The notes under the pieces are model-generated. The model was given only the letters and a program-made list of their open reading frames with translations. It was not told the DNA's origin and made no database searches. The translations under genes were made by a program, and so were the position numbers. Source: Magnetospirillum sp. 15-1 (GTDB lineage Bacteria > Pseudomonadota > Alphaproteobacteria > Rhodospirillales > Magnetospirillaceae). From it: a stretch of DNA of 64,000 bases. Shown one piece after another: positions 8,153 to 16,208 of this stretch. The stretch is from NCBI RefSeq assembly GCF_900184795.1, contig NZ_FXXN01000027.1:103296-167295 (forward strand), in the 5' to 3' direction. How positions within the stretch are numbered: position 1 is the first letter of the stretch; every line of letters starts with the position of its first letter.

Positions 8153-9718
8153 TCAGCCCTTCTTCGCGCCTTCCTCGCCGGGCTGGAGGCCCGGCTCGAA
8201 GCCGCCGACTTCGTGGTAGACGACCTTCTGGTCGGACTCGAAGGCCCGGACCGTCGGGATCTTGCCCGGCAGACCGAGATCGCTCCACCGGCCGGCGACC
8301 TTGTTGTAGACCTCCTCGCGCAGGGTGGTCCGCTTGGAGAACACCGGCAGGTATCGGTGCTCCTTGCAGGCGTTGATCAGCGCCTTCGAGCCATAGGGCC
8401 GCTCCTCGGGCGGATTCTGGGTAGGATCGAGCCAGGTGCTCCAGGTATTCCGGAGGATGTCGATGTCCTCGACCGGATTGCACCGGCTGGCCATGGCCCA
8501 AATCACCTGGTCCATGTCGGTGGGATCGATGTCCTCGTCGACCGCGATGATCCACTTGGTGTAGTAAGCCCCTCCCGGCCCCTGGGCGGCCAGGGCCAGC
8601 GTCTGGGCGGCGTGGCCGGCATAGCGCTGCTCCATGCTGATCACGGTCATGCCGAAGCCGCCGGCGGCGGCGGGATGGGAATAGACGCCGTGAATGCCGG
8701 GAATACCCAGTTTGTCGAGATCGTCCCAGATCTTGGCCGACCGGATCACCGAGAAGAAGCCGCTCTGCTCGCACGACGGATAGTCCGCCATCAGCGCATT
8801 GGTCAGTATCGGCTTGGTCCGGAAATGAACCGCGGTGATCTCCACCAGCGGACATCCCGCCTCGGGGCGGCCGTAATAGCCGGGAAACTCGCCGAACGGC
8901 CCTTCCGCCCGAACGGAATTCGGGCGGATGATGCCCTCGATCACCAATTCGGCATTGGCGGGAAGGAGCAGATCGGTCGTCTTGCCCTTCACCACCGGAA
9001 TCGGCTCGCCCTTGATGCCGCCGGCGAATTCGTATTCAGAGACATTCTTCGGAAAGGTCTGGGACCCCACCATCATGAACAGGGGATCGATGCCCCAGGC
9101 CGCCGCGACCTCGATCGCCTTGCCCTGCTCCCAGGCGCGGGTGATATGCAGGCGGGCGTCCTTGCCCGGCGAGAGATACAGGCCGCATTCGCGCTTGCCC
9201 TGGATCATCATCCGGTAGGTGCCGATATTCAGGTAGCCGCTATCCGGATCGCGCGTGATAACCGCATCCGCGGTACCGGCGTAGCGACCGCCATCCAACG
9301 GCCAATGCCGCGGAATCGGAAGCAGGTCGAGATCGATCTGATCACCCAGCAGGGTATTCTCGAAGATGGGGGCCTCGGCTGCCGGGACCTCGCGCGGGGG
9401 AATGCGCCGCTTGAGCTTATCCTTGGCGCGCTTGATCAATTCGGTGGTCGGGGTGTTGGCGGGCTCTTCCAGGGTAAGAGCGACACGCTTGGTGCTCGGC
9501 CCGAGAATGTTCCACAGGGACGTCGCCCCAACCGGACTCTTCTCGAACCCGGCGGGGTTCTCGAACAACACGGCCGGAGATGGCGTCTGCTTGGCGGCCA
9601 GGTAACCAATCGCGCTCATTTCCTCGTCGCGATCGACCGGCTTATTCACCCGGACCAGTTCACCAATTTCCGCAACTTTCCCAAGCCACTCCCGCAAATC
9701 CTGGATCGGTTTCGCCAT
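8153..9718 (-). CDS. UbiD-family prenylated-FMN-dependent (de)carboxylase
   Basis: About 521 residues from the ATG at 9718, preceded by AAGGAA; an in-frame upstream start at 9766 would add 16 unconserved residues. The UbiD catalytic stretch RAEGPFGEFPGYYG is intact near residue 270, with the two glutamates five residues apart as in Fdc1/UbiD (Glu277/Glu282 in Fdc1 numbering). UbiD enzymes use prenylated FMN to reversibly decarboxylate aromatic or alpha,beta-unsaturated acids. No UbiX-like prenyltransferase is visible in the window, so the cofactor must come from elsewhere. It is the first gene of the operon and diverges from the TctC transporter gene, linking uptake and decarboxylation. Confidence 0.9.
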   Translation of the reverse strand: MAKPIQDLREWLGKVAEIGELVRVNKPVDRDEEMSAIGYLAAKQTPSPAVLFENPAGFEKSPVGATSLWNILGPSTKRVALTLEEPANTPTTELIKRAKDKLKRRIPPREVPAAEAPIFENTLLGDQIDLDLLPIPRHWPLDGGRYAGTADAVITRDPDSGYLNIGTYRMMIQGKRECGLYLSPGKDARLHITRAWEQGKAIEVAAAWGIDPLFMMVGSQTFPKNVSEYEFAGGIKGEPIPVVKGKTTDLLLPANAELVIEGIIRPNSVRAEGPFGEFPGYYGRPEAGCPLVEITAVHFRTKPILTNALMADYPSCEQSGFFSVIRSAKIWDDLDKLGIPGIHGVYSHPAAAGGFGMTVISMEQRYAGHAAQTLALAAQGPGGAYYTKWIIAVDEDIDPTDMDQVIWAMASRCNPVEDIDILRNTWSTWLDPTQNPPEERPYGSKALINACKEHRYLPVFSKRTTLREEVYNKVAGRWSDLGLPGKIPTVRAFESDQKVVYHEVGGFEPGLQPGEEGAKKG

Positions 9719-10145
9719 CTGCCATTCCTTCCTTGTCATTTCGTGGACCTCCAGGACCGCTCGCATCGAGCGTCCGGGCCCCAGTCATGACGAGAGGATA
9801 GACATCGGCCCGACGCGGACAATCCGCCGAGCATTGGGCGTTTCACCTCACGGAACGCAGAATTTCCCAGGCCGGACGGCCCGCCCGCCGCCTCATTTTG
9901 TATTCCGCAGCATGAAACAGCGGGAACTCCGTTATTGCCCATTCCACTCCCCCCTCCTTAATGTTTTTCCATGTCGGCCATAGAAAATCAGAGAACCAGA
10001 GGAGCAAAGAACGCCACGGCGCCAACATCGCAGGCAGCACATAAGAAGCAATACATAAAGATATCAGCTATCTGCGCTGAAATATAAATATAACTTGGGA
10101 GAGACAACTCAAATAACATCAAAATCGTCACCGGGAGGACTCACC
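9719..10145. promoter_or_regulatory. Divergent promoter region between the UbiD operon and tctCBA
   Basis: 427 bp without a convincing gene. The right half becomes AT-rich (around 10040-10100, containing TATAAATATAA), consistent with promoter sequence for tctC. A Shine-Dalgarno GGGAGGA lies before the tctC ATG at 10146. Small frames in this gap have no ribosome-binding site or recognisable content. I see no convincing long operator palindrome here. Confidence 0.5.
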
Positions 10146-11177
10146 ATGAGAATGCCATTACTTATATTAGCCACAGTAATGTCATTGGCAGGAACCGCCA
10201 CACTGCGGGCGGAAGACTACCCCGCCAAGCCAGTCACCCTGATCGTTCCCTTCACCCCCGGTGGACCGGCCGACAGCGCCGGGCGGATTATCGCGCGCGC
10301 CCTCGAACATCAGAGCGGGCGGCCGTTCATCGTGGAAAATATCGGGGGAGCGGGTTCAACCATCGGAGTGACCCGCGCCGCCAACGCGACGCCGGACGGG
10401 TACAGCCTGCTTCTGGCGTCATCAAGCGCCCTGGTCATGGCCCCCCACCTGTATACCAACCTTCGCTACGACCCATTCACCTCGCTGTTGCCCATCGGCC
10501 AGATCACCGAGGCTCCGTTCATCGTTCTGGTGAACTCCGCGTCAAAATTCAGGAGCTATGCCGACCTTCTCGACTACGGAAAGGCCAATCCCGGCAAGAT
10601 GAATTTCGCTACGCCGGGCCTTGGCACGGTGCAGCACGTCACCATCGAATTGATGATGGATGTCGGCCGGTTTTCCGCCACCCACGTCCCATTCAAGGGG
10701 GCGGCTCCCACGGTGACGGCGCTGCTGGGCGGGGAAGTCGACTTCATCGTCGAGACCCCCAATTCGGCGGATGCGCTTGTTGCGGCCGGCAGATTGCGTC
10801 CCCTGGCGATAACCGGAACGAGGCGACTTCCCCAGATGCCGGACACGCCCACCTTCCAGGAACTTGGGCAGAAAGATGTCGAGATGCGATCCTGGTTTGC
10901 CCTGATCGCGCCGAAAGGCGTTCCCGCGCCGATCATGGCCAAACTCGAAGCGATGCTGAATGCCGCGCTGACGAACGAGGAAACCCGCAAGGCATTCCGG
11001 GCCGCCGGATTCGAGCCGGCCCCGATGCCTCCCGCCGAGGTCAGCACCATGATCCGGCGGGAACATGAGAAATTCGGGGCGATCATCAAGGCCAAGAACA
11101 TAAAGCTCGGCCATGCCCCGCCCCTCCAGGAGGGTACGGTGCTTGCCGGCCTGACGGGCGGGAGCTCCGTCCGCTAG
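10146..11177 (+). CDS. tctC: TctC/Bug-family periplasmic solute-binding protein
   Basis: 343 residues from the ATG at 10146, which has GGGAGGA eight bases upstream; the frame is open further up to 10095 without a ribosome site. A Sec signal peptide occupies about residues 1-22 (MRMPLLILATVMSLAGTATLRA). The mature start ending in YPAKPVTLIVPFTPGGPAD is the Bug-family hallmark, as is ATPDGYSLL. These receptors bind carboxylates and feed a TctAB tripartite tricarboxylate transporter. It diverges from the UbiD operon and precedes tctB and tctA, so it probably captures the acid metabolised by that operon. Confidence 0.92.
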   Translation: MRMPLLILATVMSLAGTATLRAEDYPAKPVTLIVPFTPGGPADSAGRIIARALEHQSGRPFIVENIGGAGSTIGVTRAANATPDGYSLLLASSSALVMAPHLYTNLRYDPFTSLLPIGQITEAPFIVLVNSASKFRSYADLLDYGKANPGKMNFATPGLGTVQHVTIELMMDVGRFSATHVPFKGAAPTVTALLGGEVDFIVETPNSADALVAAGRLRPLAITGTRRLPQMPDTPTFQELGQKDVEMRSWFALIAPKGVPAPIMAKLEAMLNAALTNEETRKAFRAAGFEPAPMPPAEVSTMIRREHEKFGAIIKAKNIKLGHAPPLQEGTVLAGLTGGSSVR

Positions 11178-11251
11178 ACCGCCGCGCCCGCCGAAGGGAA
11201 CGCGGAATCATCAGACACATTTATACAAATATAAAAATATATGGAGGCGTC

Positions 11252-11728
11252 ATGTCCAGAAACATCCGCGTGCGCGAGTACTATGCCGGAGCCTTGATGG
11301 CGCTGATAGGAATCGGCGCCATGCTTGAAGGGTCTTCATACCAATTTGGTTCAGCGGAGCAAATGGGGCCAGGTTTCTTCCCCGTCGTCCTGGGCATCCT
11401 GCTCGTCGTGGTCGGAATCCTTATCGCCGTAACCCAGCAAGGCGCGGCGGAGGCCCGACACGCCCACGCCGGGGCCGGGCATTCGGGCGACGAGCCGTTC
11501 GACCTGAAGGGCGGCACGGCGATCATCGGAGGCGTCGTGTCCTTCATCATCCTCGGCCACTTCGCCGGGCTGGTGCCGGCGACCTTCTCCTGCGTCTTCA
11601 TCTCGGCGATCGGCGATCGTACCACGTCCCTGAAAGGCGCAGCCACGCTTGCCTTGGTCGTGACGGTCCTCGGCTCGGTCGTGTTCTCCGTCATGCTCAA
11701 CGTCCAGTTTCCTCTGTTCCGTTGGTAA
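11252..11728 (+). CDS. tctB: TctB-type small membrane subunit of tripartite tricarboxylate transporter
   Basis: 158 residues with four hydrophobic segments (about residues 10-28, 37-60, 90-110, 125-150), the TctB topology. The motif MGPGFFPVVLGILLVVVG after the first helix is typical. A histidine-rich loop (HAHAGAGHSGDE) lies between helices 2 and 3. GGAGGC precedes the ATG at 11252. The tctA gene starts 6 bp after its stop. Confidence 0.9.
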   Translation: MSRNIRVREYYAGALMALIGIGAMLEGSSYQFGSAEQMGPGFFPVVLGILLVVVGILIAVTQQGAAEARHAHAGAGHSGDEPFDLKGGTAIIGGVVSFIILGHFAGLVPATFSCVFISAIGDRTTSLKGAATLALVVTVLGSVVFSVMLNVQFPLFRW

Positions 11729-11734
11729 CGAGCC

Positions 11735-13279
11735 ATGATTTTCTCCGCACTCAACGACCTGTTGTACGGGTTCTCAGTGGCTCTACAGCCAGCCAATCTG
11801 GTGTGGTGCTTCACGGGCGTTCTCATCGGCAACCTTGTCGGCGTGTTGCCCGGCATGGGCGTGATGGCCGCCATTTCCATTCTGCTGCCGCTGACCTTCT
11901 CCATGCCTCCGGTCGCCGCCTTGCTGATGCTGTCCGGAATCTATTACGGCTCCCAGTACGGCGGCGCCATCTGCTCCATTCTGCTCAATCTTCCCTGCCA
12001 TCCTCCCCACGCCGTGACCTGTCTCGACGGCTATCCGCTGGCCAAACAGGGTAAGGGAGGGGTGGCCCTGGGCATCACCATGCTGTCGTCGTTCGCCGGG
12101 GCGTCGTTCGGCATTATCGAGATGATCTTTTTCGCCCCGGCTTTGGTTACCGTCGCGCTTCACTTCGGGGCGGCGGAAATCTGTTCGCTGATGGTCCTGG
12201 GCCTGCTGGTGGGGTCGACCCTCGCCAAGGGATCGCCCCTGAAGGGCATTTCCATGACATTGCTCGGCTTGCTGCTGGGACTGGTCGGCACCGACATCAA
12301 CACGGGTATCGGGCGATTCACCTTCGGCATTCACGAACTGCTGGACGGCATAGAGATCGTGGCGGTGGCTCTCGGGATGTTCGGCATCGCCGAATTCCTC
12401 AAAAGCGTCAACAACGTCAAGCCCATCGACACCAGCCACACCCATATCAAGCTGCGTGACATGTGCCCAAGCCGGTCGGAATTGAAACAGGCGGCCATGC
12501 CCATGTTCAGGGGAACGATCATCGGTGCCTTGTGCGCCCTGATTCCCGGTACGGGCCCGACCATTGCGTCGTTCGTCTCCTACGCCACCGAGAAGAAACT
12601 TTCCAAGACGCCGGAACGGTTCGGCCACGGCGCGATCGAAGGTGTCGCCTGTCCCGAGGCTTCGACCCATTCCTCGGTCCAGGGGGATTTCATCCCGACC
12701 ATGAGCCTGGGAATTCCCGGCGACGCGGTCATGGCCCTGTTGCTGGGAGCCCTGATCATTCAAGGGATCACTCCCGGCCCCGCCCTGATGAGCGCCCATC
12801 CCGATCTGTTCTGGGGATTGATCGCCAGTTTCTGGATTGGCAACATCATGTTGATTGTACTCAACGTGCCGCTGATCGGGATATGGGTGAAACTCCTGGC
12901 TGTTCCCTACCGCATTCTCTATCCCAGCGCCCTATTCTTCATCTGCATCGGCGTCTACAGCTCGACCAACTCCATCACACCGGTGATCCTCACCCTGGCG
13001 ATCGGAATATTCGGATATCTTCTGCTGAGACTTGGTTTTCATCCGGCCCCGATTCTTCTTGGTTTCGTTCTCGGGCCACGGTTCGAAGATGAATTCCGCA
13101 GAGCCATGATCCTCTCGCGCGGCGACGTGATGGTCTTTGCTCAAAAACCCATCAGCGCCGCCATTCTCTGCCTGACGGCGATCCTGATCGGCTATCAGAT
13201 CTACGCGGCCTTTCGGAGCCGCCGGGCCGTCGGGGGCAAACTGGAAGAACTCGACAATTCGCTGACGGTGGAGGAATAG
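11735..13279 (+). CDS. tctA: TctA-type large membrane subunit of tripartite tricarboxylate transporter
   Basis: 514 residues, highly hydrophobic with around 11-12 transmembrane segments. Family signatures are visible: GVLPGMG in the first third, YYGSQYGG, ALIPGTGPTIASF, and GIPGDAVMALLLGAL. It forms the ion-driven carboxylate permease together with TctB, using TctC as receptor. The last gene of the transporter operon; the IS-derived palindrome begins 5 bp after its stop, so the insertion has removed or replaced whatever terminated the operon. Confidence 0.93.
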   Translation: MIFSALNDLLYGFSVALQPANLVWCFTGVLIGNLVGVLPGMGVMAAISILLPLTFSMPPVAALLMLSGIYYGSQYGGAICSILLNLPCHPPHAVTCLDGYPLAKQGKGGVALGITMLSSFAGASFGIIEMIFFAPALVTVALHFGAAEICSLMVLGLLVGSTLAKGSPLKGISMTLLGLLLGLVGTDINTGIGRFTFGIHELLDGIEIVAVALGMFGIAEFLKSVNNVKPIDTSHTHIKLRDMCPSRSELKQAAMPMFRGTIIGALCALIPGTGPTIASFVSYATEKKLSKTPERFGHGAIEGVACPEASTHSSVQGDFIPTMSLGIPGDAVMALLLGALIIQGITPGPALMSAHPDLFWGLIASFWIGNIMLIVLNVPLIGIWVKLLAVPYRILYPSALFFICIGVYSSTNSITPVILTLAIGIFGYLLLRLGFHPAPILLGFVLGPRFEDEFRRAMILSRGDVMVFAQKPISAAILCLTAILIGYQIYAAFRSRRAVGGKLEELDNSLTVEE

Positions 13280-13347
13280 CCCGTGACCTGCCTTGGAAAT
13301 CTTCCTCCAGTTTGAAGTAGAGTCCGGCCCATCAGAGGACGGACGAC

Positions 13348-13566
13348 ATGAAGCGCAGCAGGTTCAGTGAAGAACAAATCATCGGCATCCTGAAGGAGCA
13401 GGAGGCCGGGGCGGGGACGGCGGATGTGTGCCGCCGGCACGGCATTTCGAGCGCCACTTTCTACAAATGGAAGGCCAAGTATGGCGGCCTGGAGGTGTCG
13501 GAGGCGCGGCGGCTGAAGGCGCTTGAGGATGAGACCCGAAGGGCAGCGCAGCAAACGCCCGGCTGA
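13348..13566 (+). pseudogene. IS3-family transposase orfA, left arm, frameshifted
   Basis: The first 60 residues are a normal IS3-type OrfA helix-turn-helix (FSEEQIIGILKEQEAG, CRRHGISSATFYKWKAKYGG). After LEDE the frame leaves the expected leucine-zipper continuation, because about 20 extra bases (13534-13553) sit before the sequence that would encode LKKLLAES in another frame. The protein therefore ends early at 72 residues. The right arm has the same lesion, so it predates the palindrome. Fragments of orfB (GKKMVGPAAKREAV, MSERRACSVI) follow in the next frame. Confidence 0.8.
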
Positions 13567-13887
13567 AGAAGCTGCTGGCGGAATCCATGCTGAACGAGGC
13601 CGCGCTCCGCGATCTTCTGGGAAAAAAATGGTAGGGCCCGCCGCCAAGCGGGAAGCTGTCGCCCATCTGCGGAATGCTTTCGAGATGAGCGAGCGTCGGG
13701 CCTGCTCGGTCATCGCAGCGGATCGCACCATGATCCGCTACCGCTCCGTTCGGCCCGACGCTCGCTCATCGCGAAGCCACTCCGCAGATGGGCGACAGCT
13801 TCCCGCTTGGCGGCGGGCCCTACCATTTTTTTCCCAGAAGATCGCGGAGCGCGGCCTCGTTCAGCATGGATTCCGCCAGCAGCTTCT

Positions 13888-14106
13888 TCAGCCGGGCGTT
13901 TGCTGCGCTGCCCTTCGGGTCTCATCCTCAAGCGCCTTCAGCCGCCGCGCCTCCGACACCTCCAGGCCGCCATACTTGGCCTTCCATTTGTAGAAAGTGG
14001 CGCTCGAAATGCCGTGCCGGCGGCACACATCCGCCGTCCCCGCCCCGGCCTCCTGCTCCTTCAGGATGCCGATGATTTGTTCTTCACTGAACCTGCTGCG
14101 CTTCAT
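13888..14106 (-). pseudogene. IS3-family transposase orfA, right arm, frameshifted
   Basis: Inverted duplicate of the left-arm orfA with the identical 72-residue translation and the same internal insertion. Its orfB start continues only to about 13752, where it reads MSERRAER before running into the central spacer. Neither arm contains the DDE catalytic region, so the structure cannot encode its own transposase. Confidence 0.8.
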
Positions 14107-14240
14107 GTCGTCCGTCCTCTGATGGGCCGGACTCTACTTCAAACTGGAGGAAGATTTCCAAGGCAGGTCAACCGCTATAGCAACGCAACGGGCGCAAGGC
14201 CCATCCCGGACACGCGCCCTCACCGAGAGCCAAGAGCCGC

Positions 14241-14567
14241 ATGGAGCAAGCCTCCAAGATCGCCGAACTGAACGACCGACTGCGCTGCCACCACATCGGC
14301 GGTCGCGTCATGATCACCCAGGGCATCCAGGTCCTCGACCAGAATGCCATCGCCGAGATCATCGCCGCCGTCTCCGCATTCTCCGACTTCACGCCGGACA
14401 ACGATCCATGGGGTGAACATGACTGTGCTGCGATGGACGTTGGCGAGCATCGCATCATCTTCAAGATCGACGCCTACGACCGCGAAATGACCTTCGCCTC
14501 GCCCGATCCTGCCGACCCGGCGGTGACCCTGCGCGTGCTGACCATCATGCTGGCCGACGAGTACTGA
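14241..14567 (+). CDS. DUF3768 family protein, island A copy
   Basis: 108 residues with the family's core (CHHIGGRVMITQGI, FTPDNDPWGEHDC, IDAYDREMTFASPDPADP, RVLTIMLADEY). Function of DUF3768 is unknown. It is common on plasmids and integrative elements of alphaproteobacteria. The ATG is preceded by a roughly 70-bp leader (14171-14240) that is also conserved upstream of the second copy at 20021, so gene and leader were duplicated together. The conserved leader begins exactly where the IS palindrome ends. The acidic aspect and small size would suit a regulator or inhibitor, but that is only a guess. Confidence 0.8.
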   Translation: MEQASKIAELNDRLRCHHIGGRVMITQGIQVLDQNAIAEIIAAVSAFSDFTPDNDPWGEHDCAAMDVGEHRIIFKIDAYDREMTFASPDPADPAVTLRVLTIMLADEY

Positions 14568-14615
14568 CCCGTGCGAGCGTCACGGCCATCTGCCTTGCGG
14601 GCACGAGGCCGCATC

Positions 14616-14631
14616 GCTATATTAGCTAATG
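14616..14631 (+). promoter_or_regulatory. Probable promoter/operator of the toxin-antitoxin operon
   Basis: The perfect 10-bp palindrome ATTAGCTAAT (14621-14630) overlaps a TATATT -10-like hexamer and lies about 28 bp before the antitoxin ATG. This fits autorepression by a Phd/YefM-type antitoxin. It is the only short palindrome of that kind in the gap. Confidence 0.5.
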
Positions 14632-14658
14632 TGGCGAATTTGGCCAAGGCGGTGTGAG

Positions 14659-14925
14659 ATGAAGACGGCAGCGTCAACGAATGTACAGAACAACTTCGGG
14701 GAGTTCCTCGAAGCCGCCGGGCGCGAGCCCATTGCCGTGACGCGGACGGGTCGCAAGGTCGCCGTCCTGCTGTCGTGGTCCGAATATGAGCGCCTGTCCA
14801 ATCTTGAAGATTCCGCCTTATTGGCGCGGGTGAAGGAGGCCGAGGCCGAAGGTTATCTCGGGGTCGATGAGACGGCCAGCTTCCTGAAGTCCAAGCTGGC
14901 GGGCACCGATGAACCTTCGGCTTGA
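14659..14925 (+). CDS. Phd/YefM-family antitoxin
   Basis: 88 residues from the ATG at 14659. The N-terminal half matches the Phd/YefM DNA-binding fold (ASTNVQNNFGEFLEAA, EPIAVTRTGRKVAVLLSWSEYERL). The C-terminal part is acidic and flexible, as in toxin-wrapping antitoxin tails. It overlaps the toxin gene by 17 bp, giving coupled translation with the antitoxin first. It sits in island A between DUF3768 and a non-coding stretch, consistent with an island-stabilising module. Confidence 0.88.
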   Translation: MKTAASTNVQNNFGEFLEAAGREPIAVTRTGRKVAVLLSWSEYERLSNLEDSALLARVKEAEAEGYLGVDETASFLKSKLAGTDEPSA

Positions 14926-15187
14926 TCTGTCCAAGCGGGCTCGCAAGTTCCTCGACCAGCTTCCACCCAAGCAGTTCCGACAGGTGGTCAGCAAGCTGTT
15001 AGACCTGATGGCCGATCCCGAGCGCCACGACGTGCAGCCGCTCAAGGGCTCGCCCTATCTGCGGGCCGACATCGGTGAATACCGGATCGTCTTCACCGTC
15101 GATGCCGAAACCGAAACGCTGAAGGTGCCGCTGATCGGCAACCGTAATGACGGCGCGGTCTATGACGAGGTGCGCAGGCTGTCGTAA
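14909..15187 (+). CDS. RelE/ParE-superfamily toxin
   Basis: 92 residues. RelE-like features are visible: LSKRARKFLDQLPPKQFRQV at the N-terminus, PLKGSPYLRADIGEYRIVFTVD in the core, and the terminal strand LKVPLIGNRNDGAVYDE. RelE toxins cleave mRNA on the ribosome; ParE members inhibit gyrase. The RxDIGEYRIVF core favours the RelE side. It overlaps the antitoxin gene. Confidence 0.88.
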   Translation: MNLRLDLSKRARKFLDQLPPKQFRQVVSKLLDLMADPERHDVQPLKGSPYLRADIGEYRIVFTVDAETETLKVPLIGNRNDGAVYDEVRRLS

Positions 15188-15728
15188 CGGTCCTGCGAAC
15201 CCAAAAAGTGCGATGGTGGTCCCCACGCTGCCCTCCCGTCGTCCTGGGTTAGGCACCTAAGCGCCTACTCTTTGTCCAATATCAGCAATGGGAACCGGCT
15301 CGACCAGCGCACCGTCGTTTCCAGCAGGAAGGCCTGATACATCCGTCCACAGGCCGTCTCGGGAGGCTTGGAGACAGGGGTACCGGAAGGACAGCAGCGC
15401 CCCGAAGATGAAGGCCCTTTATGGCGGCCGCGAAGGAAATCGCGCGACATTCACCATCAGTCACGACGGCTGGCGGTTGGGGAAGGCGCTGCATCTCGGC
15501 TACCAGCGCGTCGGAACTGCTCGCAAGTAAGCGAACACCATCCCGGCGAACGATCGGCTGTTCCGATTCCGCCACAATCGACCCCCATTCGTAGGAGCAA
15601 AATCAGGCAAGGGTACATCAGGCCCGTTTTGTTCTCAAACCTTCGTTTTTTAGGGACTGCTTCACCCCCCCCTAATATAGATCAATGCTGGTTAGCCTCT
15701 TCCCTGCAGGAGGGCGCCTGAGCATCTG
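15188..15728. other. 541-bp stretch without a supportable gene
   Basis: Frames on both strands reach about 80-100 codons (15288-15530 plus, 15282-15575 minus), but neither has a ribosome-binding site or recognisable domain, and they overlap each other. The stretch may be decayed coding sequence of island A. A poly-C run (CCCCCCCC, around 15665) lies at the right end. Confidence 0.4.
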
Positions 15729-16079
15729 GTGCTGCTGTCTATCTGGAGGAAGCAACCGCCTAACCTTATGGCGGCGGCTCGTCATGAAACTGCCGTGCAT
15801 GTCATCACGCACGGCAGCGACACAACGCAGAGGGTAATGGAGAAAATCCACAAGGCCTTCAGCGGATACATCCATGCGAATTATGCGCATGTGATGGAGG
15901 TCTATAACGGGGGCAAGGACGACTTTAATCTAGCCGGAGTCCCATCGCCATCTCGTCGGGCCGAATGGATGCAATATGTAGAAGTCGCCGTTACATCGGT
16001 TCTTCTCGCGGCGGCATTCATTGCGCAAGCGTTAGGAATGCACGAGTTGCACGGAGAGTTCGTTGAATTGCTTGATTAG
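15729..16079 (+). CDS. Hypothetical protein, island A
   Basis: Up to 116 residues from a GTG at 15729; an ATG at 15768 would give about 103. The C-terminal third contains one hydrophobic helix (VAVTSVLLAAAFIAQALGM) followed by a short acidic tail, so it may be a small membrane protein. A 9-bp-stem inverted repeat shared with two places in island B lies inside the reading frame at 15790-15817, which weakens the coding case near the start. I recognise no family. Confidence 0.4.
   Translation: MLLSIWRKQPPNLMAAARHETAVHVITHGSDTTQRVMEKIHKAFSGYIHANYAHVMEVYNGGKDDFNLAGVPSPSRRAEWMQYVEVAVTSVLLAAAFIAQALGMHELHGEFVELLD
15790..15817. repeat. Dispersed stem-loop repeat, copy 1
   Basis: CTGCCGTGC - 10 nt - GCACGGCAG, a perfect 9-bp inverted repeat with loop ATGTCATCAC. 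Near-identical copies lie at 39542 and 40001. No T-tract follows, so it is not an obvious intrinsic terminator. Confidence 0.65.
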
Positions 16080-16208
16080 GCCAGAAGCATACCGTTTCGT
16101 CGCTCCTTTCCCTCCCGGCCCTATTCGGACAGAGGGCGAGAGACCTAATCCCGGCTCAACGAGGAATTCGGACGCTCGTCACCCATTACCGCCGGTAACA
16201 CGCAGCCC

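Larger units (their letters stand above)
13284..14170. mobile_element. Head-to-head IS3-family fragments forming an 887-bp palindrome
   Basis: Two arms of 419 bp (13284-13702 and 13752-14170) are inverted copies of the 5' end of the same IS3-family element, separated by 49 bp. The outer ends read TGACCTGCC and its complement GGCAGGTCA. I count four mismatches, all clustered near the inner ends. Each arm carries a disrupted orfA and the first codons of orfB. At the centre the left copy's orfB runs further than the right one, and both share GGCCCGAC at the join, suggesting a microhomology-mediated fusion. No target duplication is visible: flanks are CCCG and ACCG. Confidence 0.85.

Noticed and set aside
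1-13279. Calling the whole catabolic block part of island A
   Set aside because: No tRNA-Thr fragment or integrase boundary is visible left of 16.2 kb, so the left edge cannot be set from this window.
15282-15575. Overlapping 80-97-codon frames on both strands in island A
   Set aside because: No ribosome site, no domain, mutually overlapping; reported as non-coding or decayed sequence.
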